Origin: an uncultured Rubellimicrobium sp.
Lineage (GTDB): Bacteria; Pseudomonadota; Alphaproteobacteria; Rhodobacterales; Rhodobacteraceae
Length of the DNA stretch: 12,201 nt
Direction of reading: 5' to 3'
Assembly (NCBI GenBank): GCA_902805995.1
Contig: CADCUU010000373.1
Location: 1-12,201 of the forward strand
Position numbers and translations under genes: made by a program. Positions within the stretch are counted from its first letter, which is position 1. Every line of letters begins with the position of its first letter. Of the stretch, positions 1-5,235 are shown piece after piece. The notes beneath the pieces are model-generated. The model made no database searches, was not told where the DNA came from, and worked only from the letters and a program-made list of their open reading frames with translations.

Positions 1-645
1 CGCCTGGATCGCGGTGACGGAGCCCTTGTCCTCCAGCACCTGCAGGACCGCCTGAAGCCCCTCGCGGTCGAGCCCGTCGGAGAGCCAGACCGTGTCGAAG
101 CCGCCCTCCACCGCGCGCAGGGCATCCGCCCAGGCGGTGTCGGATTCGGCCTGCGGAAGCCAGGGCTGGGGGACGAGGTTGGGCAGGCCCTGGATCGCGG
201 CCTCGCCGTCGCGGAACTCGGGCGTCTCGGCGGGGGCGGTCAAAGCCACGACAGCGGCGGTGCGGCCGTCGCGCGCGGCCTCCCCCAGCAGCGCCTCGGC
301 CCGGTCGAGGCGGGCGGGCCAGTCGCGGGCGTCGGCCCAGGTCCCGTCCATGACGATCAGAAGCGGGCCCGAGCCGACCCCGTCCTCACGCGGATTTAGG
401 ATCGGTCCGGCAAAGCCCAGGATCACCGCCGCGACCGCGAGGATTCGCAGGAGCATCAGCCACCAGGGCGTGCGGTCGGACTGCGCCTCGCGGTCCTCCA
501 GGCCCAGCAGCAGCGCCACGCCGGGGAAGCGCCGCCGGATCGGCGCGGGCGGCACGGCCCGCAGAATGAGCCACAGGATCGGTAGCGCGATCAGCGCCAC
601 GAGAAGCCAGGGGGCGGTGAAGCCCAGGGGGCCGAGTGTCCACAT
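1..645 (-). CDS. BatA-type membrane protein, N-terminal part (probable DUF4159 protein, cut by window edge)
   Basis: The reading frame is open from ATG at 645 to the left edge, giving 215 residues of a longer protein. It begins MWTLGPLGFTAPWLLVALIA, the start of the aerotolerance-regulator (BatA) N-terminal domain. One membrane span lies at about residues 9-29. A basic stretch containing IRRRFPG follows, then a second span at about 61-81. After this comes an extracytoplasmic vWA-like stretch: LLIVMDGTWADA near 95-106 and VWLSDGLDREG near 190-200. The first aspartate sits where a MIDAS strand would be, but there is no canonical DxSxS. In alphaproteobacteria, proteins with this start downstream of MoxR and DUF58 are usually about 900 residues and carry a C-terminal DUF4159 domain; that part is outside the window. 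The ATG overlaps the DUF58 stop codon by one base (TGATG), so translation is probably coupled. Family is fairly sure; the DUF4159 part is inferred from context. Confidence 0.85.
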   Translation of the reverse strand, partial: MWTLGPLGFTAPWLLVALIALPILWLILRAVPPAPIRRRFPGVALLLGLEDREAQSDRTPWWLMLLRILAVAAVILGFAGPILNPREDGVGSGPLLIVMDGTWADARDWPARLDRAEALLGEAARDGRTAAVVALTAPAETPEFRDGEAAIQGLPNLVPQPWLPQAESDTAWADALRAVEGGFDTVWLSDGLDREGLQAVLQVLEDKGSVTAIQA

Positions 646-1532
646 CAGGCCTGCCGCCCCATCGCCGCGTGCAGCCACAGGAGCGCCACCGCGGGCGCGG
701 CGTCGGTATGGTGCGTCGTAAACATCCAGCCCGTCGCCCGAGCGAGGTCCTGAAGCCGCGCCTTCCTCTCCGCGAGGCGGGCAAGGTAGCGGCCCCGCAG
801 GTCGCCAGCCTTCAGCGTCTCATGCCGGAGGCCGCCGCCCATGGATTCGAAGATCGTGCGCCCTTCGAAGGGGAACGCTTCCTCCTGCGGGTCGAGCACC
901 TGGAGGAGCGCGCCCTTGATCCCGCGATCCGCGGCCTCGGCCACCGCGCGCTCGACGGGCGCGGGGTCGCCCAGGAAGTCCGACACGAAGAGTGCGCGCG
1001 ACCGGGGCGGCATCCCCGCCGTGCCGGGGGCGCCGTAGTCGCCCGCATGGTCGTCCGACAGCGCGGCGGCCAGCCGGTCGAGCATCATGGGCCCGCGTCG
1101 TGGCGGCAGACCGCCCGTTTCTTGGCCAGCGCCCATGCCGACCCGTTCGCCGCCCCGCGCCAGCAGGATCGCCGACGCGAGCGCGAGAAGCCGCGCGCGA
1201 TGCGCCTTGGTCGGCCATTTGGGGGAGGAGCCGAAGTCCATGGAGCGGCCTCGGTCCACCCAGATCATCACTGTCTGGGCGGTCTGCCATTCCTTGTCCT
1301 GCACGAAGGCCACGTCGGCCCGGCCCGACCGCCGCCAGTCGATGCGGCTCGCGTCGTCGCCGGGCATGGCCGCGCGGTATTGCCAGAAGTCCGCCCCCTG
1401 TCCGGGCCGCCTGCGCCCGTGCTCCCCCAGCACCACCGTCGCGGCGAGGTGCTGCGCCTCGGCCAGCATGGCCGGAAGCGGGGCCGAAAGCGTTTCCGCC
1501 TCGGCGCGAAGGACGGCGGGGGCCTCCCTCAC
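645..1532 (-). CDS. DUF58 domain protein, MoxR partner
   Basis: 295 residues, no membrane span or signal peptide. The DUF58 signature occupies about residues 36-71, including GEHGRRRPGQGADFWQYR and DDASRIDWRRSGR. It is followed by a vWA-like segment, VMIWVDRGRSMDF (88-100), which reads as a degenerate MIDAS (D93, G95, S97). LFVSDFL (181-187) fits a later strand of the same fold. DUF58 proteins are encoded next to MoxR ATPases in many bacteria and are thought to be their partners or substrates in cell-envelope functions; the biochemical role here is not known. The start is GTG at 1532, overlapping the moxR stop by four bases (GTGA), with GAGG seven bases upstream at 1540-1543. Its own stop overlaps the next ATG. 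Middle gene of a three-gene coupled operon. Confidence 0.9.
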   Translation of the reverse strand: MREAPAVLRAEAETLSAPLPAMLAEAQHLAATVVLGEHGRRRPGQGADFWQYRAAMPGDDASRIDWRRSGRADVAFVQDKEWQTAQTVMIWVDRGRSMDFGSSPKWPTKAHRARLLALASAILLARGGERVGMGAGQETGGLPPRRGPMMLDRLAAALSDDHAGDYGAPGTAGMPPRSRALFVSDFLGDPAPVERAVAEAADRGIKGALLQVLDPQEEAFPFEGRTIFESMGGGLRHETLKAGDLRGRYLARLAERKARLQDLARATGWMFTTHHTDAAPAVALLWLHAAMGRQA

Positions 1533-2533
1533 GCCGCGGCCTCGACCCGCGTGGTCTCGGTCGCGATGCGGTCGATGAGGCTGTCGAGCGAGGCTCCCTG
1601 GGCGCGGGCGGCAAAGCTCAGCGCCATACGGTGCTTGAGCACGGGGCCCGCGAGCCGGCGCACATCCTCGGGCGAGGGGGCGAGGCGGCCGGTCAGCAGC
1701 GCCTCGGCCCGGACGGCGAGCATCAGGGCCTGCGCGGCGCGGGGACCAGGGCCCCAGGCGACCTGGTCGTTGACGTAAGCCGGCGCGGCGGTGTCGCCCG
1801 GGCGGCAGGCCCGCACGAGGTCGAGGATCATCTCCACGATCCCCTCGCCCACCGGCATCCGCCGCAGAAGGGTCTGCGCCTCCAGAAGCTCACCCGGCGA
1901 CAGGACCGCCACCGCCGCCTCGTCCGTGGCGCCCGTGGTGGCGAGGAGGATGTCCCGCTCCGTCGCGCGGGTGGGGTAGGGGACGTCCACCTGAACGAGG
2001 AAGCGGTCGAGCTGCGCCTCGGGCAGGGGATAGGTGCCCTCCTGCTCGATGGGGTTCTGGGTAGCCAGCACGTGGAAGGGGACGCCCAGCGGCATGTGCC
2101 GCCCCGCGACCGTCACCTCCCGCTCCTGCATGGCCTGGAGGAGGGCGGACTGGGTCCGGGGGGAGGCGCGGTTGATCTCGTCGGCCATCAGGAGTTGGCA
2201 GAAGATCGGGCCCTGGAGGAAGCGGAAGGCGCGGGATCCGTCGGGCGCGGTCTCCAGCACCTCGGAGCCCAAGATGTCGGCGGGCATCAGGTCCGGCGTG
2301 AACTGGATGCGCCCGCCCTGGAGCCCCATGACGGTCGCGAGCGTATCGACAAGGCGCGTCTTGCCCAGGCCCGGCAGGCCCACGAGAAGCGCGTGACCCC
2401 CGCAAAGGAGAGCGGACAGCGTCAGGTCCACGACCCTCTCCTGGCCGATGAAACGCCGGGCGATGCTTTGGCGCGCCTGGGCCAGGCGCTCCTCCAAAGC
2501 CTCGATCCGGCCGACCAGATCCGCATCGGCCAT
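1529..2533 (-). CDS. MoxR family AAA+ ATPase
   Basis: 334 residues, the usual length for MoxR proteins. It is a cytoplasmic AAA+ ATPase/chaperone of the helix-2-insert clade. Visible motifs are Walker A GLPGLGKT (52-59), Walker B LLMADEIN (114-121), sensor 1 ATQNP (157-161) and the family stretch EQEGTYPLPEAQLDRF (163-178). The ATG at 2533 is preferred over an in-frame upstream start at 2602 because AAGGAGAG lies seven bases ahead of it (2541-2548), the upstream extension lacks family character, and that extension would run into the divergent DUF1285 gene. First gene of the operon moxR-DUF58-BatA-like. MoxR proteins act with DUF58 and vWA proteins, generally in envelope maturation or stress tolerance; the substrate cannot be told here. 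No symbol is given because many unrelated paralogues share the name moxR. Confidence 0.95.
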   Translation of the reverse strand: MADADLVGRIEALEERLAQARQSIARRFIGQERVVDLTLSALLCGGHALLVGLPGLGKTRLVDTLATVMGLQGGRIQFTPDLMPADILGSEVLETAPDGSRAFRFLQGPIFCQLLMADEINRASPRTQSALLQAMQEREVTVAGRHMPLGVPFHVLATQNPIEQEGTYPLPEAQLDRFLVQVDVPYPTRATERDILLATTGATDEAAVAVLSPGELLEAQTLLRRMPVGEGIVEMILDLVRACRPGDTAAPAYVNDQVAWGPGPRAAQALMLAVRAEALLTGRLAPSPEDVRRLAGPVLKHRMALSFAARAQGASLDSLIDRIATETTRVEAAA

Positions 2534-2560
2534 GACAAGTCTCTCCTTGGGTCCTATCCT
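2532..2560 (+). promoter_or_regulatory. Candidate promoter for the DUF1285 gene
   Basis: ATGACA (2532-2537, five of six matches to TTGACA) and TATCCT (2555-2560, four of six to TATAAT) are separated by exactly 17 bases. Transcription would begin near 2567, about 23 bases before ATG 2590. The -35 element overlaps the moxR start codon and the -10 element lies in the left arm of the 2554-2575 palindrome, so a protein bound there would block it. Found by eye. Confidence 0.45.
2541..2548 (-). promoter_or_regulatory. Shine-Dalgarno of moxR
   Basis: On the minus strand the sequence reads AAGGAGAG, seven bases before ATG 2533. It is a strong match to the anti-SD sequence and decides the start against the longer in-frame alternative at 2602. 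Confidence 0.75.
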
Positions 2561-2575
2561 TGTCGAAAGGGATAG
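2554..2575. promoter_or_regulatory. 22-bp near-perfect palindrome, candidate operator between moxR and DUF1285 genes
   Basis: The left half is CTATCCTTGTC and the right half GAAAGGGATAG; nine of eleven positions pair. It sits in the middle of the 56-bp divergent gap. The left arm contains a -10-like TATCCT reading toward DUF1285, and the right arm read on the other strand contains TATCCC, a -10-like hexamer facing moxR (its -35 is poor). The position suits a dimeric regulator controlling both directions. It could also fold as a hairpin in one of the short leaders. No known regulator family is recognised. Confidence 0.5.
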
Positions 2576-2589
2576 AGCGGCAGTGGGGC

Positions 2590-3198
2590 ATGGGGAAGAC
2601 AAAGAACGGTGAAACTGCCGGAGGTCCCCCCGCCAGGGGCCCTTCCGCCGAAGGTCTGGCGCAGGCCGCGGCCCAGGCTGCGCCCAAGCGCGGGTTGCCG
2701 CCCGTGCATCTGTGGAACCCGCCCCATTGCGGCGACATCGACATGCGCATCGCCCGCGACGGCACGTGGTTCTACCTCGGCACGCCCATCGGGCGGCCTG
2801 CGATGGTGCGGCTCTTCTCCACGATCCTGCGCAAGGACCCGGAGGGCTATGTCCTCGTGACGCCGGTGGAGAAGGTGGGCATCACCGTGGACGACGCCCC
2901 CTTCGTGGCCGTGGACGTGGATGTCCGTGATGGCGCCCTCGTGTTCCGCACCAACGTGGAGGACGAGGTCGAGGCGGGGCCGGACCACCCCGTCCGCGTG
3001 GAGCGCGACCCGGAAACGGGCGAGCCCGCGCCCTACGTCCTCGTGCGCGCGAGCCTTGAGGCGCTGATCGACCGCAAGACGTTCTACCGACTCGTGGAGC
3101 TTGGGGAGGTGCGCGAGCACGACGGGCGGGAGTGGTTCGGCGTGACGTCGCGGGGAGCGTTCTTTCCGATCATCCCGGCGGAGGAGTTGCCGGAGTAG
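2590..3198 (+). CDS. DUF1285 domain protein
   Basis: 202 residues, cytoplasmic, no signal peptide. The N-terminal 30 or so residues are polar and Ala/Gly/Pro-rich. The DUF1285 domain follows from PPVHLWNPPHCGDIDMRIA (about residues 37-55), with GTWFYLGTPIGRPAMVRLFS, LVTPVEKVGITVDDAPFVA and, near the end, EWFGVTSRGAFFPI. Length and motif order are those of a complete family member. Function is unknown; the family is widespread in proteobacteria. ATG 2590 is preferred to an in-frame TTG at 2560, which lies inside the palindrome and lacks a ribosome-binding site. Spacing upstream of 2590 is also weak (GTGGGG), so the start is only moderately sure. Divergent from moxR and convergent with the EamA gene, whose stop is 13 bases away. 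Confidence 0.9.
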   Translation: MGKTKNGETAGGPPARGPSAEGLAQAAAQAAPKRGLPPVHLWNPPHCGDIDMRIARDGTWFYLGTPIGRPAMVRLFSTILRKDPEGYVLVTPVEKVGITVDDAPFVAVDVDVRDGALVFRTNVEDEVEAGPDHPVRVERDPETGEPAPYVLVRASLEALIDRKTFYRLVELGEVREHDGREWFGVTSRGAFFPIIPAEELPE

Positions 3199-3211
3199 GG
3201 GGCGGGGTCCC

Positions 3212-4117
3212 TCACCTCTGAGCCAGCAGCACCCCCAGCACCACGATGGCCGCGCCCAGCGCCTGCATCCAGCTCCAGTCCCCGCCCATCGCGAGGAGGA
3301 TCAGCATGACGTAGAACGGCGCGATGTTGAGGTGGAAGGACGCGAGCGCCACCCCGATCCGGCCCACCGCCACCACGAAGAGCATCTGCGACAGCGCCAT
3401 CCCCCCGATGCCGTAGACCGCGAGGAGGCCGAGGTTGGACAGGCTCAGGCCCCCTTCGGGCCAGCCCGCGCCGCCTATTGCCGCCCAGGCCAGCGCCACG
3501 CCCAGCGCCGCGAAAAACCCGCCCCCCACGGTCGCCGTGGTCCGGGCGAGGGCGCTCTGGCCCGGCAGGCTGCGGACGGATTCGTTGGTGCCCCAGGAAT
3601 AGACCACGCAGGACCCCACCGCGAGGAGAGCGCCCAGCGCGAGGTTGCCGCCCCCCGCCTCGCCGCCCCAGGTGGCGACCACGCCGCCGACGATGCTGGC
3701 GAGCAGGCCCCAGAGGAAGGATCGCGTGACGGGCGTGCGGTCTGTCGCCCATTCGACCAGCGTGGCGACGAGGGGGCTCGAGCAGGCGATCACGGCCACG
3801 GTCACCGGGTCCGTCACGGACTGCGCCAGGATCAGCAGGATCGCTGCGCCGCCAAGGCCCGCGCCGCCCACCCACAGCGCGCGAGCCCAGGGCAGGCCTC
3901 GTGGCACGCCCTCAAGGAGCAGGAGGAGGGGCACCAGCAGCAGGAGCGCCATGGCAAGGCGCGCGGGCACCAGCGGGATCGGCGCCCAGGTCGCGAGCAG
4001 CCCTTCGGCCGCCGGGAAGCCCGCCGCCCAGACCACTGTCGAGGCCACCGCCGCGAGATTGCCCCCGAGGCGCGCCGAGGAGGGAGGGCTCAGGGGCTCG
4101 GCGGGATGGGCGGTCAT
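3212..4117 (-). CDS. EamA/DMT superfamily permease
   Basis: 301 residues, almost entirely hydrophobic, fitting the ten-helix drug/metabolite transporter fold with two EamA repeats. The N-terminal 18 residues are polar and cytoplasmic. The first repeat starts at about residue 19 (NLAAVASTVVWAAGFPAAEG) and includes SSPLVATLVEWATDRTPVTR, the typical end of helix 4. The second repeat starts near residue 155 (LALGALLAVGSCVVYSWGTN) and ends in the last helix (ALGAAIVVLGVLLAQR). Family members export amino acids, metabolites or drugs across the inner membrane; the substrate cannot be read from sequence. The start is ATG 4117 with CGGAGCC about eight bases upstream. It stands alone, convergent with the DUF1285 gene and divergent, across 350 bp, from the isomerase-like gene. 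Confidence 0.92.
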   Translation of the reverse strand: MTAHPAEPLSPPSSARLGGNLAAVASTVVWAAGFPAAEGLLATWAPIPLVPARLAMALLLLVPLLLLLEGVPRGLPWARALWVGGAGLGGAAILLILAQSVTDPVTVAVIACSSPLVATLVEWATDRTPVTRSFLWGLLASIVGGVVATWGGEAGGGNLALGALLAVGSCVVYSWGTNESVRSLPGQSALARTTATVGGGFFAALGVALAWAAIGGAGWPEGGLSLSNLGLLAVYGIGGMALSQMLFVVAVGRIGVALASFHLNIAPFYVMLILLAMGGDWSWMQALGAAIVVLGVLLAQR

Positions 4118-4324
4118 GGGAAGGCTCCGGACGGCGAGGGCCCGCCGGAGCTAGCACACCCCGTCGCCAAGGGGAGGGGGACGCGCGTCACCGGGTGGTC
4201 GGTTCCCGACCTCTGGCCCGTGCGCACCCCGCGCGGCGCCGGCCAGCGGACCGGTTTTCCCATGGCCCGACGGCGTTTTCTCCAGGGAGTGCCGGCCCGA
4301 GCCTCATCCCACAGAATGCAGACC

Positions 4325-4349
4325 CCGACTATTGGACTCAGATAGTCGG
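4325..4349. repeat. Perfect 8-bp inverted repeat, candidate operator or hairpin
   Basis: CCGACTAT and ATAGTCGG are separated by nine bases (TGGACTCAG). All eight pairs match. The dyad is AT-richer than its surroundings and lies 118 bases before the isomerase-like gene, a reasonable operator position. There is no T-run after either side, so a terminator is less likely. Confidence 0.5.
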
Positions 4350-4437
4350 CACCTGACGCCTTCGTTCCTACGCCCTTCCATGGACAGGATCTTCTGGATC
4401 TGCCCGCAAGCCGTGGCCCCGGCCTGCGATCCCGCGC

Positions 4438-4443
4438 TACAAT
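4438..4443 (+). promoter_or_regulatory. Possible -10 element of the isomerase-like gene
   Basis: TACAAT lies 24 bases before ATG 4468. A -35 partner is poor (TGGCCC at 4414-4419, 18-base spacing), so activation by a regulator would be needed if this is the promoter. Confidence 0.3.
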
Positions 4444-4467
4444 CGGCCAACCCGCCCGAGAGCCCCG

Positions 4468-5202
4468 ATGCCCCGCTTCTGCGCCAACCTGACCTTGCTA
4501 TTTACCGAGTTGCCCTTCCTTGACCGGTTCGCCGCCGCGAGCGCCGCGGGCTTTGCGGGGGTGGAGGTGCTCTTTCCCTATGACGACCCCGTGCCGGAGA
4601 TGCTGGACCGGCTCGACCGCACAGGGCTGCCCCTTGTGCTGATGAACTGCCCGCCGCCCAATTACACGGGCGGGCCGCGGGGCTTTGCCGCCGTCCCGGG
4701 GCTGGAGGACCGGTTCCGCACCGACTTCCGCCGCGCCGCCCGTTATGCCGCCACGCTTGGCGCGAAGCACCTTCACGTCATGGCGGGGGCCACGGACGCC
4801 CCGGAGGCCCGCGCCACCTTTGTCGCGAACCTTGCATGGGCCGCCGCCGCCGCGCGCAAGCTTTCGCTCACCATCGAGCCCATCAACCGCCACGACATGC
4901 CGGGCTATTACCTCGCCGACTACGGCCTCGCCCTCGACATCCTGGAGGAGGTCGGGGCGCCCAACCTCCACCTCCAGTTCGACAGCTATCACGCGGAGCG
5001 GATCACGGGCGACGTGCTGGGCACCTGGGATCGCGTCCGGCCCCATGTCGCCCATGTGCAGGTCGGCGGCTACGGATCGCGGCACGAGCCCGACGATCCG
5101 GGCTTCCTCGCCCGGCTGGACGCGGACGGCTACGCGGGCTGGGTGAGCGGGGAGTACAATCCCAGGGATCGGACCGAGGATGGGTTGGGCTGGATCAAGT
5201 GA
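4468..5202 (+). CDS. Hydroxypyruvate isomerase / OtnI-like TIM-barrel protein
   Basis: 244 residues, cytoplasmic. It resembles E. coli Hyi and OtnI from the start (RFCANLTLLFTELPFLDRF) through GVEVLFPYD (31-39), IEPIN (136-140), LQFDSYH (169-175) and GWVSGEYNP (224-232). The two conserved catalytic/metal glutamates are E137 and E229. Family enzymes interconvert hydroxypyruvate and tartronate semialdehyde, or 2-oxo-tetronates, in glyoxylate or acid-sugar breakdown. It is about 10-15 residues shorter than usual. Near residue 206 it reads RHEPDDPGFLARL where relatives have a glycine-rich stretch with an acidic-Asp-Tyr step (GGGIDY or GTGEINY), so a handful of active-site-loop residues appear to be missing. 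Activity is therefore not certain. The start is ATG 4468 with GAGAG five bases upstream. No glyoxylate-pathway partner is adjacent. Confidence 0.85.
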   Translation: MPRFCANLTLLFTELPFLDRFAAASAAGFAGVEVLFPYDDPVPEMLDRLDRTGLPLVLMNCPPPNYTGGPRGFAAVPGLEDRFRTDFRRAARYAATLGAKHLHVMAGATDAPEARATFVANLAWAAAAARKLSLTIEPINRHDMPGYYLADYGLALDILEEVGAPNLHLQFDSYHAERITGDVLGTWDRVRPHVAHVQVGGYGSRHEPDDPGFLARLDADGYAGWVSGEYNPRDRTEDGLGWIK

Positions 5203-5219
5203 AGGGGGACCCGCAGAAC

Positions 5220-5235
5220 CCCCGTGCTTACGGGG
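5220..5235. terminator. Bidirectional terminator-like hairpin
   Basis: CCCCGT-gctt-ACGGGG is a perfect 6-bp stem with a 4-base loop between two convergent genes. It starts 18 bases after the isomerase-like stop. The TAA stop of the YfbK-like gene (minus strand, 5228-5230) falls in the loop. There is no T-run on either side. Confidence 0.45.

Larger units (their letters stand above)
4118..4467. other. 350-bp intergenic region between EamA permease and isomerase-like gene
   Basis: No open frame here looks coding; frames crossing it are continuations of shadows of the permease gene. It contains the perfect inverted repeat at 4325-4349, a short direct repeat GGATCT-TCT-GGATCT at about 4388-4400, and a -10-like TACAAT at 4438-4443. 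It is long for such a compact region and probably carries the regulation of one or both divergent genes. Confidence 0.6.

Noticed and set aside
992..2575. 527-codon open frame on the plus strand opposite moxR and DUF58
   Set aside because: Arg/Gly/His-rich translation without any recognisable domain; it is the antisense of two well-supported genes in GC-rich DNA.
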